A stretch of 58,581 bases of DNA, from the NCBI RefSeq assembly GCF_001902295.1, contig NZ_CP018336.1, positions 1-58,581 on the forward strand. Direction: 5' to 3'. The stretch's first letter is position 1. Each line of letters starts with the position of its first letter. The notes under the pieces were generated by a model, which was not told where the DNA came from, searched no databases, and saw nothing but the letters and a program-made list of their open reading frames with translations. Shown here piece by piece: positions 40,879 to 50,529 of this stretch. This DNA is from Clostridium kluyveri (GTDB lineage: Bacteria > Bacillota > Clostridia > Clostridiales > Clostridiaceae). Both the position numbers and the translations under genes were made by a program.

Positions 40879-42223
40879 AGAATTTTGCCGACCAAAGTTG
40901 AAAAACTTTGTGCTTAAAATCGGGAAAATCGGTGAAGACTAAGTATAAAAAGTATAGTTTATATATAATGTTAATATGGTATAATAATAAATAGGATAGA
41001 TAAGGAAGTCATGAGCCTTGTCGAAAGGGTGTTTTCCCAAGCACCTTTCCTGTTAGTAAAATTTGATATTTGGGAGAATAAAAACCTATGGGAGGGTTAT
41101 TTGTTATGCCTAGAAAAAGAACAATAGAAGAATTAAAACAAAAAATAAAAGAAACAACTCATTGCGAACTATTGTCTACAAAATATGTTAATAGGAAAAC
41201 TAAAATGAAATTTAGATGCGAATGTGGAAATAAGTTTGAGAATACTTTAATGGCAATGGAAGCAAGAAATAAGCAATATTGCAATGAATGTTCTAATAAA
41301 TTAATGCATGACAAATTTGTGAAAACACAAGAAGAGTTTGAAAAAGAACTTTGTAAAGTTTTGGGAGAGGAATATGTTGCATTAACACCTTATAAGAACA
41401 TAAACTCCAAAATTACTGTTAAGCATTTGGAATGTGATTATACTTGGAATGTAAGACCATCATCAATATTACATCAACATTGTAAATGCCCTAAATGTTA
41501 TGGCAATAACATGAAAAAAACTACTAGGCAATTCAAACTGGAAGTTTATAATTTAGTGGGTGATGAATTTTATGTTTTAGGAGAATATAAGAGCGCTAAA
41601 ATTCCAATATTAATAAAACATAATGTGTGTGGAAACGCATGGGAAGTCGAACCTACAAATTTTTTAACCAATAAAGCTTGTGTGTTTTGCTCGCCAAGAA
41701 GTAAAGGCGAAGATAAAATCGCTAACATATTAAATGATAAGCACATACTATATGAAAGGGAAAAAAGATTTAATGATTGTATCGGCAAAAGAAAACTCCC
41801 ATTTGATTTTTATTTGCCGGATTATAATATTGTAATCGAATATGATGGCATACAACATTTTAAGCCAAGCTTTAATAAAAAGGAATTTAAAAATATAAAG
41901 ATAAATGATGAGACTAAAAATAATTATTGTAAAGATAATAATATTAAACTTCTAAGAATACCATATTGGGAGTTTAATAATATAGAAACTATACTTGAAA
42001 GTGCTTTAAATTAGCACTTTTTTATATTTTTATATATGTTAATACCGAGAGGGCAATATATCAAATTGCCTTTGTAACGCATAGGGATTGAGCGATATGA
42101 GAGCAAAAATATCCCCACGAGTCTCGATTACCTTAACGATTAAAGACGAAGGTAAAAATATATGCTGAACTATATGGAAACATATAGAGCTATAGGATAA
42201 AAAGCTTATAGGGTAACAAATTG
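40879..42223 (+). mobile_element. Group I intron in the tape measure gene
   Basis: Exon 1 ends UCGGU and pairs with GCCGA at 40888-40892, giving P1 with the required U·G pair at the splice site. The bases just before GCCGA (UUUU) can pair with the first bases of exon 2 (AAAG), as in P10. P2 is a CAAAGTT/AACTTTG hairpin. The final base, 42223, is G, as expected. Splicing restores the frame (GGT then AAA). The remaining helices (P3-P8) were not assigned. The intron encodes an endonuclease. Confidence 0.85.
41106..42014 (+). CDS. Homing endonuclease, EDxHD/Vsr-like family
   Basis: 302 residues. The N-terminal two thirds hold repeated CxC/CxxC zinc-finger-like units (C38/C40, C59/C62, C128/C131, C192/C195). 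The C-terminal nuclease domain has E202 (K-G-E-D), D234 (F-D-F-Y-L-P), E245/D247 (E-Y-D-G) and H251 (Q-H), the layout of the EDxHD family (I-Bth0305I type). The ATG at 41106 follows GGGAGGG. It lies inside the intron and would cleave intronless tape-measure genes. Confidence 0.8.
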   Translation: MPRKRTIEELKQKIKETTHCELLSTKYVNRKTKMKFRCECGNKFENTLMAMEARNKQYCNECSNKLMHDKFVKTQEEFEKELCKVLGEEYVALTPYKNINSKITVKHLECDYTWNVRPSSILHQHCKCPKCYGNNMKKTTRQFKLEVYNLVGDEFYVLGEYKSAKIPILIKHNVCGNAWEVEPTNFLTNKACVFCSPRSKGEDKIANILNDKHILYEREKRFNDCIGKRKLPFDFYLPDYNIVIEYDGIQHFKPSFNKKEFKNIKINDETKNNYCKDNNIKLLRIPYWEFNNIETILESALN

Positions 42224-43531
42224 AAAGAAGCTATGTCTGGTATGCTTGCTCTGGTAGACCAAGGACCAGAAAAATTTAATGAACTTGAAAAAGGGCTTAA
42301 AAATTGTGATGGTGCTGGAAAGGAAATGGCTAGTACCATGCAAGACAATTTAAAAGGTGCTATTGAAGGTATGAAAGGCTCTATAGAAACTATGGGTATA
42401 AGAATAGGAGATGTTTTGGCACCTGGAATAAGAAAAGCTGCGGATTTTATAGGTAAGTTGGCTGATGGATTTTCTAATTTACCTAGGCCTATTCAGACAT
42501 TTATTGTCTATCTCGGGCTTGCAGCAGCAGCTTTCGGACCAGTTATGATCATATTTGGTAAGATTATAACATCAACAGCAACTGTAGTTGGTGCATTAGG
42601 GAAGATAGGAACTGCAGTAAGGAGTTTAGGCACAATATTTAGTGGGTTGCGAACAGCCGCAAGTGCATTTACAGTATTACCAGGGCTAATCAGTCCACCT
42701 GTACTAATTACGGTTGGGATAATAGCAGGACTTGCCTTTGTAGTATATGAAGTAATAAAACATTGGGATTCATTCAAAAAGTATGCAACAGGGTTTGGAA
42801 ATGCTATAAAAAGTATATTTAAAGCTGTAGGAGAGTTTATTGGTGCTGCAGTTAAAGGTTGGGGGTTAATTTTTGAAGGATTCAGTAAACTCCTTAAAGC
42901 GTCGGTAGAAGGCTGGATAATATTATTTAAAGGTTTTGGCGAATTTATTAAAGCAGCAGTGGAAGGCTGGAAACTAATATTTTCTGGACTAGGAAATGCC
43001 ATGAAAGCTATAGGTAAATTTATTTTCGAAGGGTTATTCGAGGGTATAAGTAGTATGGCAGGAAAGATAAAAGATAAAGTTGCTTCTATAGCAGAATCTA
43101 TAAAAGATACATTTAAAGCAGCTCTAGGTATACATTCTCCTTCAACTGCCTTCGAAGAATATGCAACAAATACAGGACAGGGTTATATAAATGGTTGGGA
43201 TAAAATAAAGAATCCAATAAAACAAAAAATGTTGGGTTTAGCCAATGGAATTAAAAGTTTATGGAACACAAAACCAGATTTTTCAAGTTTAGGTGATATT
43301 GCACTAAGTGGTGCTTACAATGGTTCTTCAAGAGAAACTTTAAACAGAATAAATAATCTTAGTACAAGCAAAATACTTGACTTCAACCCTAAGTTTACTC
43401 TCTATGTTACTGTGGCTGATACTGGAGAGAAAGGTACGCAAAAGCTTGTTGGCGAAGTTAAAACTATGTCGGGGAATGCACTTAAGGATGCAATGACACA
43501 ATTATTCATGAATGATGTTATAAGGGACTAG
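42224..43531 (+). CDS. Tape measure protein, exon 2
   Basis: 435 residues continuing the tape measure protein. They contain the conserved E-A-M-S-G-M-L-A-L-V-D-Q-G near the start, hydrophobic membrane-like segments near residues 90-130 and 150-170, and repeated W-x-x-I/L-F-x-G-F-x-x-x-I/L-K-A units. An independent TTG start at 42221 has no good ribosome site. The two exons together set tail length. Confidence 0.85.
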   Translation, partial: KEAMSGMLALVDQGPEKFNELEKGLKNCDGAGKEMASTMQDNLKGAIEGMKGSIETMGIRIGDVLAPGIRKAADFIGKLADGFSNLPRPIQTFIVYLGLAAAAFGPVMIIFGKIITSTATVVGALGKIGTAVRSLGTIFSGLRTAASAFTVLPGLISPPVLITVGIIAGLAFVVYEVIKHWDSFKKYATGFGNAIKSIFKAVGEFIGAAVKGWGLIFEGFSKLLKASVEGWIILFKGFGEFIKAAVEGWKLIFSGLGNAMKAIGKFIFEGLFEGISSMAGKIKDKVASIAESIKDTFKAALGIHSPSTAFEEYATNTGQGYINGWDKIKNPIKQKMLGLANGIKSLWNTKPDFSSLGDIALSGAYNGSSRETLNRINNLSTSKILDFNPKFTLYVTVADTGEKGTQKLVGEVKTMSGNALKDAMTQLFMNDVIRD

Positions 43532-43543
43532 GAGGTGGTTTAA

Positions 43544-43981
43544 TTGGCTGATATATCAAGATTAGATACTTTTGATGTAGAACTTCAATATAATGGTGGA
43601 ACCAATACCGGAGGTGTTATAACCAATTACAAGCCACCTCGTCCTGCTTATTTTAGAAAGGCAGTTAGAACTATATCGGGATACAGCCAATTCCAGGACA
43701 ATGTGAAGAGCGATTGTATCGTGGAATTTACTGTAGTTTTTCAGATTAAAGGAGAAACAGATGCAGAGACCCAGGCGAATGCCCAGAAGTATTTAGAATT
43801 TGTTAGTAGGTACACAGAAAGATTTATACTAATAAATGAATTTGGCATACCATATAAAGGGTATTTCCAGAATAAATATGACTTAGATACTTCAATTGAG
43901 GGAGATGTATATGGTATAGCTATTGAAATGCTCTGTAACCACGATGTTTCTGGATGGGTGAGTGACGATAATGGACTTTAG
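43544..43981 (+). CDS. Tail protein after the tape measure (Dit-like position)
   Basis: 145 residues, beta-rich, starting at TTG with GGAGGTGG upstream. It has the K-P-P-R-P-A-Y segment and a Y-K-G-Y-F-Q-N-K-Y-D motif. Its position matches distal tail or hub proteins. It overlaps the next gene by 11 bases. Confidence 0.6.
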   Translation: MADISRLDTFDVELQYNGGTNTGGVITNYKPPRPAYFRKAVRTISGYSQFQDNVKSDCIVEFTVVFQIKGETDAETQANAQKYLEFVSRYTERFILINEFGIPYKGYFQNKYDLDTSIEGDVYGIAIEMLCNHDVSGWVSDDNGL

Positions 43982-45083
43982 TATAGTTGTGTATAGGAAA
44001 AAAGGTTATGTGAGCTATGGTACGGAGGATGCCGATAAACTTACCATTAAAAATAGCCTTGTAAATATAAAAACCAATAGGAGTAAAGATACTCAAGTCA
44101 CAGAAGCAACAATTGTTGCAGAATATGAAAAGCTACCTTTAGCAGCTTACCAAGGAGGAAATACAGGAATAATTGATAATTTTGCTCGTATCGAAACTTA
44201 TTTTGATGCAACAATCCAGTTTACAGGGGTTATAAAGAAATATGAGTATAATGAAACCGACAAGACTATAACTCTAACCTGCCATGATATGTATTATAGG
44301 CTTTTAAATGCTACTAATGAAGATATAGTTTATGTCGATACAACTGCGGTAAATGTAATTGCTGATTTAGTAAGTAGGGCAGGGTTAAGCTTTCATTATG
44401 CTGGTGGAGATAATTACAGTATTTCCAATCTAAAAATAGTAGAAGGAACAGTGTATGCAGATGTTATACAGAGTCTTTTAGAAACAATGCACGCAAGCAT
44501 TAGATGTAATAAGAGTGGAATCATTGTACTTGATGAACAATATCCCGATTATATAGAAGGTGGTGGAGATGCTAACCACTTTGATTGGACTTATAAAGAT
44601 AATACAAATAACGCTTCTGACATTGCGGGTAGAGATGCTTCTTTGATGCGAAATATATTAAAGATAACTTGTGACATAAAATCTGGAGACAAAACTCAAA
44701 CCGTATATGATAAATTTGAAGATCCTTCAATGACTGAGTACCTTAATGGTGAGAAATGGTATGAAACTTTGGATAACGCACTTGCCAATACACAAGAAAA
44801 AAGAAAAGCTGTGGCAGGGTGGAAATATCTTGAGTATTGGAGAAAAAGTACGCCATTAAACATATTGCCAACTGCAGGTAATAAAGATGTTAATATAGGT
44901 CAAGTAGTTAAGTTATTAAGAGATAATACTAATCCAGGGTACTATTTAGTAGTTGGCGTAGATACAGAAGTAAGTGCGGATGGTTATGCAGATACTCTAC
45001 AATTAGAAGGTATGAGGGATAAAAATACAATATATGAAATACCGGTGTTATTAGCTTCTGGTGTCATAAAGGAGGCAAGTTAA
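43971..45083 (+). CDS. Tail hub protein, XkdQ/gpD-like
   Basis: 370 residues with the phage late-control D / XkdQ-like arrangement: Y-D-A-T-I-Q-F-T-G-V-I-K, then Y-A-D-V-I-Q-S-L-L-E. It forms part of the baseplate hub. The ATG at 43971 follows GGGTGAG. Confidence 0.75.
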   Translation: MDFSIVVYRKKGYVSYGTEDADKLTIKNSLVNIKTNRSKDTQVTEATIVAEYEKLPLAAYQGGNTGIIDNFARIETYFDATIQFTGVIKKYEYNETDKTITLTCHDMYYRLLNATNEDIVYVDTTAVNVIADLVSRAGLSFHYAGGDNYSISNLKIVEGTVYADVIQSLLETMHASIRCNKSGIIVLDEQYPDYIEGGGDANHFDWTYKDNTNNASDIAGRDASLMRNILKITCDIKSGDKTQTVYDKFEDPSMTEYLNGEKWYETLDNALANTQEKRKAVAGWKYLEYWRKSTPLNILPTAGNKDVNIGQVVKLLRDNTNPGYYLVVGVDTEVSADGYADTLQLEGMRDKNTIYEIPVLLASGVIKEAS

Positions 45084-45084
45084 T

Positions 45085-45429
45085 ATGTCTAATAAAGGAT
45101 TTAAAAACGTAAGAGAACCTATAGTTTACGTTTTAAATCAGGAGCTTAGGAAAAGAGATCTTAAGAATAGAGTATCGATAGACACAGGAGAGGAATCATA
45201 TGACGGAGAATTGGTGGAATACCCGATTAAATTAACAAGAGATTCTGCCACTAAAAAAGTAGTTAAATGTATATATGGAACAGGAGCAGAGCAATGGTCA
45301 GAAGAACTTATAAGAAATACAGAAGGGAAAGTATACCAAATAAAAACAACTTACCCTGATAGCAGTACTAAGACAGTTCAAATTAATAAAGGTTCTGATA
45401 ACTTAGTTGATAACGTAGATTATGTTTAG
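45085..45429 (+). CDS. Baseplate-region protein
   Basis: 114 residues, beta-rich, with a Y-D-G-E-L-V-E-Y-P-I pattern. It sits two bases after the hub gene. It may be a small hub or trimerisation protein. Confidence 0.55.
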   Translation: MSNKGFKNVREPIVYVLNQELRKRDLKNRVSIDTGEESYDGELVEYPIKLTRDSATKKVVKCIYGTGAEQWSEELIRNTEGKVYQIKTTYPDSSTKTVQINKGSDNLVDNVDYV

Positions 45430-45441
45430 GGAGTGATTGAG

Positions 45442-46002
45442 TTGAGTTTGCCTTCATATGTCATAAACTTTGACGAACTAGCAGATGCGATAAGCAATTA
45501 TCTTGAAAATGGCGTAAACGTAGATATTGGAAGCATAGTAGTACCAACGGACCAAATAGAAGATTTATTATCTCAAATAAAAGATAAAATACAGGGTGTG
45601 GATTATAATTCCTTGATAGAAGCCTTAAATGCACTGGGAGTTAAATTGGATGGATTGGCTGGCAATTTAGGCATAAGTGGTACACAGAAAATATATGGGG
45701 AGATGCTTGAAATTCTGGCAAGCACAGGAGTGTATACCATAGAATTTACTGTGCCCAAAGCAGGGAGAATTACTGGAATAACAACTTCACAGTCAGCATG
45801 GAACTTTCAGGATACCTGGGACTTAAAAGTAGGAGAGGATACTTTATTTACTGGTGTCCGGACTAAGGAATATGGAGAGAATAAGTTTTTCAATGTGTTT
45901 TATCCGGTAACTGCAGGGCAGAAGATAGATTTTATTTTTAACAATGTCAGTGGATCCAGCAAAATATTATGGGTAGATTTTAACATATTGGAGGATTCTT
46001 AA
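45442..46002 (+). CDS. Baseplate protein, paralogue A
   Basis: 186 residues starting at TTG, chosen because M-S-L-P-S-Y-V-I-N-F-D-E-L matches the N-terminus of the next gene. The second half shares G-T-Q-K and the K-E-Y/I-G-E-x-K-(F/Y)-F-N pattern with its neighbour. Likely a receptor-binding or baseplate module. Confidence 0.7.
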   Translation: MSLPSYVINFDELADAISNYLENGVNVDIGSIVVPTDQIEDLLSQIKDKIQGVDYNSLIEALNALGVKLDGLAGNLGISGTQKIYGEMLEILASTGVYTIEFTVPKAGRITGITTSQSAWNFQDTWDLKVGEDTLFTGVRTKEYGENKFFNVFYPVTAGQKIDFIFNNVSGSSKILWVDFNILEDS

Positions 46003-46004
46003 AG

Positions 46005-47012
46005 ATGAGCTTACCTAGATATGTTATAAACTTTGATGAGCTTACAGGCCAGTTAAGAAAAGACTTAATTCGGCTTATAGATGATGCATTAAAGGATAAA
46101 TACCCACAATTAGATATGCAGGAGATTAAAGCACTTCTAAGTGAAATAGAGGACTTGCTACCAGATGAAAAGTATAGGGGACTAAAGAACAGAATAGAAC
46201 AATTCATAATGTATAAATATGATGGTACCCAAAAGGTCCAGGGAGCTTTGATTGATATTCCTGCAATTATAAGTGATTATAAGCAGGATTTTGTTTTTGA
46301 TAAAGATGTATTTTTAACTGGACTACATTTTAATCAAACAGGGTGGAAAAAGGATGATAGATACAGCTTGGTTATAAACAAAGAAAAAATAATAGATGGT
46401 GCCAGCACCAAAGAAATAGGAGAGCATAAATACTTCAATACTTATTATAAAGTTGATGCAAATACCCCTGTTTCTTTTATTTTGCATAATAATAGTGGAA
46501 ACAGTAGACAAACCGTAGTTGATTTAGAATACCTAGAAGGACAAGAAATTACTGAGCCGCCAATAAATCCAAGCGGACCTGATGTTATAGATATTCCAAA
46601 TGATTGGGATATAGCAGTACGTATGCAGTGGGAGGAAAATTCAATTTGTGATATGGATCTTCATGGATTTATAGGAGACATGCATGTGTCTTTTTGGAAT
46701 AGATCTCATACTGGCTTCTATCTTAATTGGGATTACAGGGAACATATTAGTAACAATAATCCTGAAATAATATCGGTTAAAGGGCATTATAACAAAACTT
46801 TAAAGATATATATACAGAATTATAATTCAGTACCTCTGAAGAAGCCTGTAAATGTAAAAATATATGAAAAGAGAAGCTATGGGATAGTATTGCTGAAAGA
46901 ATATGATATTGAGGTTGAAAATAAGAGTCCTTTGGGCTATGGAGTGTGTAGTATAGACTTAAAAACCAAGAAAATAACAGATATGTTTACCAGAAAGAAT
47001 GTATTTGAATAG
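46005..47012 (+). CDS. Baseplate protein, paralogue B with extra C-terminal domain
   Basis: 335 residues. The N-terminal 185 resemble the previous protein. A C-terminal domain of about 150 residues (D-I-A-V-R-M-Q-W near residue 203) is unique and has a W-D-Y-R motif. Tandem duplication is the simplest explanation. Confidence 0.7.
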   Translation: MSLPRYVINFDELTGQLRKDLIRLIDDALKDKYPQLDMQEIKALLSEIEDLLPDEKYRGLKNRIEQFIMYKYDGTQKVQGALIDIPAIISDYKQDFVFDKDVFLTGLHFNQTGWKKDDRYSLVINKEKIIDGASTKEIGEHKYFNTYYKVDANTPVSFILHNNSGNSRQTVVDLEYLEGQEITEPPINPSGPDVIDIPNDWDIAVRMQWEENSICDMDLHGFIGDMHVSFWNRSHTGFYLNWDYREHISNNNPEIISVKGHYNKTLKIYIQNYNSVPLKKPVNVKIYEKRSYGIVLLKEYDIEVENKSPLGYGVCSIDLKTKKITDMFTRKNVFE

Positions 47013-47023
47013 GAGGTAGTTAC

Positions 47024-48262
47024 ATGGCGGTAACAGAAGATTTTTATTATGTAGAGGGTAACACCAGCGTAAAGAATTTGGTTAAAACTTTAGTTAAAGA
47101 GATAACCCAAAATGCCGGGATCTATAAATGGGATTTGGTAGTTCCGGCCAGTATAGATGATATTGGATCTAACGGAACACCCAAAACAATAAATTTAATA
47201 ACAGATGGAAGTACAACTTCTGTAGTTCCCACTACAATTGAAGTTCCACAGCAAAATGATACTTGTATTTTAAAAACTTCTACATCATATGGAAAAACAT
47301 TTTATGTAAAAATAGAGAGAACCTCAAGAGAACTAACTAAAGCAGAGAATGCTATTATCCAAACTTTTGTCAGCGAGCACAAATATTATAATGGTGCAGT
47401 TTATGTGGATAGAACAGATGCACAAGTATTGGAATTACTATACGGGAAGAATTCCACTAATGGTTTTACGAATCAATATGAGGAATATGTAGCAGCTTTA
47501 TCAGCGCCACAGGCTTTAAATAATATAAGATTCCAAATTTGCGACAGTTTAAATAGCGGGGGTACCGACATAAATATTGATAGTAAAATACAGAAAGAAT
47601 ATAATTTTAGACTTGCCTGGTATAGAAATCTACCTTCAACAATTAAAGACTGGTTGCCAGTACAATATTGGATATCCATGACAAAGGATGCCATAAACCT
47701 TATATTGAGAGGAGACCCTTCGGCTGACGTAGCCCCTTATAAGAACTATCTTGCTAGCTATGCCTATATTGGAGGCTTAAAGCCTGTGGAAGATTCGGCC
47801 TTTACAGATGATATATACAATTTTGGAATAACAACATCTAGTGACATTGAGCCTAATTATAGCAATCTATATGGAGAAAGAACTGCTACAGGAGTAACGG
47901 ATGTGTGTATGATAGCAAATAAAATAGGGATGCCTTATCAGCCCCATTATCCAGCATTTTATGCGACCAATCCATTTATGGATAAATGTAATGTAGAAGG
48001 AAGCAGATGGGACCATAAGAAACATCAATTCAGTGATATTACAGTAGTTCATCCTGTGGATATGGAAAGGGGAAAAATGATTAATGTACTTGTGGGAGAT
48101 GCTTCGTCTATCTTTGACGGAGATAAATTGATATATATGAAGGATACTGATAGTGAGGAAAATTATAAAAAGTTTAAAATTACAGCGCCATTCAATTTCC
48201 TGAATAATAGTGCAAATATTAATTATTGCATTGCCATAAGATGTTATAAAACATCTGAGTAG
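47024..48262 (+). CDS. Baseplate or tail structural protein
   Basis: 412 residues, beta-rich, with AGGAGG upstream. Large, well-folded and between baseplate paralogues and fibre-like genes. No named family is recognised. Confidence 0.6.
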   Translation: MAVTEDFYYVEGNTSVKNLVKTLVKEITQNAGIYKWDLVVPASIDDIGSNGTPKTINLITDGSTTSVVPTTIEVPQQNDTCILKTSTSYGKTFYVKIERTSRELTKAENAIIQTFVSEHKYYNGAVYVDRTDAQVLELLYGKNSTNGFTNQYEEYVAALSAPQALNNIRFQICDSLNSGGTDINIDSKIQKEYNFRLAWYRNLPSTIKDWLPVQYWISMTKDAINLILRGDPSADVAPYKNYLASYAYIGGLKPVEDSAFTDDIYNFGITTSSDIEPNYSNLYGERTATGVTDVCMIANKIGMPYQPHYPAFYATNPFMDKCNVEGSRWDHKKHQFSDITVVHPVDMERGKMINVLVGDASSIFDGDKLIYMKDTDSEENYKKFKITAPFNFLNNSANINYCIAIRCYKTSE

Positions 48263-48273
48263 GAGTGATATAG

Positions 48274-50274
48274 ATGCCCTTGCATAAAATTCCCTTGTGT
48301 AATTTTAAATATGCAGGGGATATTTACTCTGGAGCTACATTTAAATATGAAACTTCAATTAAGGTTATAAAATTTGAACAGCGTTGGCTTTCAAGACAAA
48401 AGTTAAATAGAATTAAAATCGAAAAAGGGTTGAATAAATCACTTTTTAAGAGTGCAACTCATATATCCAAACACAATAAAAGATATTTATATAAAAACCC
48501 ATATGAAATAGCCAGCAAAGAATACCCAAAAGAGCTTAAAGCAAAAAATAAAGAAATAAATAAATCTTATAAAATATACCTTGAACGAGAAAACATTAGT
48601 CTAGTAAAATCCATACATGTTGAAATGGAAAGAAAGGATATTTTAATAGATAAAGGATGGAATATTTACCTAGAAGCTGAATATCTAAATTTTATTAAAA
48701 ATAGCACCCTGCAATTAGAGAGACCCAATATTTTTATAAATATAGAAGTATCAAAAAATATTGAAAACGATAGGTATAATGAGATATACGTAGATGGATG
48801 CAAGAACTTACAGGGTATTAAAGATAAAATTATAAATATAGAGGAAAATATAAATCTTACAAGAAGCTGGCAGAATGGACTGTATAAAAAAGATATACTT
48901 ATAACTTGCAGTACAGGACATGTAGAAGATATAAATTTACTCACGAATGTTTTTATTGAAAAATTAAGAATTAGGGAATTTTTTAAAAGTAAAATAGGAA
49001 AGCAAATTTCACCTGAAAGGGTTATAAACATTAATAGAATTATTGTGACTAGATATGCTAGAAAAGATTTATCTAAACACATGAATATGTTGGATTTACA
49101 ACATGCAGTTTATAGGTATACTTTAAAAGATATAATGAGAAGTTGCAAAATAAATATGGTGCGTAAATTTAATTCAAAAAGGATTAGTAAAAGTAAAGTA
49201 GCAAAAATGGCATACAAAATAAGTGATATAGACATATCAAGATTTATAAGAAATGCGTGTATGTACAGATGTAATTATAGAAATGCTTTTAAAGATTTCA
49301 ACTATCTCTTCAAGGTTAATATTGTTCCCATATTCAAGAATAATTCTAACATTCTTGTTAAAAGAGATATACGAAAAGATATTTATTACAATATTGCTAC
49401 TATATTAAGCAGAGATGAAGCAACTAATATAAATAAAGTTTTCAATAGATATTTAAACAATGTTAAGTTCATAAATATATACAAACAAATAGAAAAAGAA
49501 TTATTAAATGTTTCTGTAATCGACGTATTTAAAAATGAAAGTTACAGTTTAGGTATTAGTTTTGGTAGGGAACTATACAAAGAAGGTAATCACAACAAGT
49601 TTATAGATGTTATAAAAAGATGGTGGTGGCTGAATCCCACAGAACCAAGAGACAGCATAATTATTCCCAATAAGGATTTTAGCTATACCCAAGAGCTTTT
49701 GAACAATCCATATTATGAATATCTTAGATTTACAAACCATCCTATAGGATGGGGAAATGCATGGGGCATAGATTGGAATATCCCTGCTTATGCAGTAAGC
49801 ATAGAAATAATGTTGGATCTAATAAATATTTTGATCATGGTATGGCATAGTAATGTACAAGGCTGGATGTGTAGTACAGGTAAGGAATCCATGCAGTTTA
49901 TAATGGAACTTTTGTATGATTGGTATACTTTAAGAACTTCAACTCCTAATACAGATTATTACAGGACATACAGATGGATAAGATGGGAAGCAGAAAAAGT
50001 ATACTTTTTAAATTTGGATACTGGATTACAGGCTGTAGGAGTGCTTACAACTAATCTTATAGGACATTTGAAAAATCACGAATTTAATTTAGTTCCACTT
50101 TGGAGAAATCCAAAGGCCATGGATATAGAGAGGAATTTCAATAGAATTGCTCAAAATGGAGATTTAATTAAATCCTTAGACAAAGTAAAAGGCAAGAGAT
50201 ATTACTATATAGAAACACAAAACGTAGAGAAGAAAAATATTTTCGGAGGTGGTAATAATGGCGGTAATTCCTAG
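48274..50274 (+). CDS. Large lysine/asparagine-rich tail protein
   Basis: 666 residues. The first 450 are unusually rich in K, N and I, with loose repeats of about 20-25 residues (for example I-Y-L-E-R, then I-N-I-E). The last 200 are a different, aromatic-rich domain with W-G-N-A-W-G-I-D-W-N. Located among tail fibre genes. It may have adapted from a fusion. The last 17 bases overlap the next gene. Confidence 0.6.
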   Translation: MPLHKIPLCNFKYAGDIYSGATFKYETSIKVIKFEQRWLSRQKLNRIKIEKGLNKSLFKSATHISKHNKRYLYKNPYEIASKEYPKELKAKNKEINKSYKIYLERENISLVKSIHVEMERKDILIDKGWNIYLEAEYLNFIKNSTLQLERPNIFINIEVSKNIENDRYNEIYVDGCKNLQGIKDKIINIEENINLTRSWQNGLYKKDILITCSTGHVEDINLLTNVFIEKLRIREFFKSKIGKQISPERVININRIIVTRYARKDLSKHMNMLDLQHAVYRYTLKDIMRSCKINMVRKFNSKRISKSKVAKMAYKISDIDISRFIRNACMYRCNYRNAFKDFNYLFKVNIVPIFKNNSNILVKRDIRKDIYYNIATILSRDEATNINKVFNRYLNNVKFINIYKQIEKELLNVSVIDVFKNESYSLGISFGRELYKEGNHNKFIDVIKRWWWLNPTEPRDSIIIPNKDFSYTQELLNNPYYEYLRFTNHPIGWGNAWGIDWNIPAYAVSIEIMLDLINILIMVWHSNVQGWMCSTGKESMQFIMELLYDWYTLRTSTPNTDYYRTYRWIRWEAEKVYFLNLDTGLQAVGVLTTNLIGHLKNHEFNLVPLWRNPKAMDIERNFNRIAQNGDLIKSLDKVKGKRYYYIETQNVEKKNIFGGGNNGGNS

Positions 50275-50518
50275 TACAATAGATTTTAAGAATCCAAGGC
50301 AGAAACAATGGGGGATATTACAGGATAAAGATTTAGTCCAATTGAATTATGGAGGAATAACAGATACTTCTGGAAATCCTGTAAAATCTTATTCAACGAA
50401 CTGTTATCAGGACGCTTTGGAGCAAGCAAAATTATTAATAGCACAGGGGACTGGAACTTCTAATGTGCAAGTTGTTGAATTTGTACCATATGACTACATT
50501 ATGCAGCCTAATGTATAG
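50258..50518 (+). CDS. Small tail-associated protein
   Basis: About 86 residues, starting at ATG 50258 with CGGAGGTGG upstream inside the previous gene's end. Beta-rich with F-K-N-P-R-Q-K-Q-W-G. Function unknown. Confidence 0.6.
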   Translation: MAVIPSTIDFKNPRQKQWGILQDKDLVQLNYGGITDTSGNPVKSYSTNCYQDALEQAKLLIAQGTGTSNVQVVEFVPYDYIMQPNV

Positions 50519-50529
50519 GATGTGAGCAT

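Noticed and set aside
41570..41788. Minus-strand frame inside the endonuclease gene
   Set aside because: Shadow of the plus-strand gene; no ribosome site or known motif.
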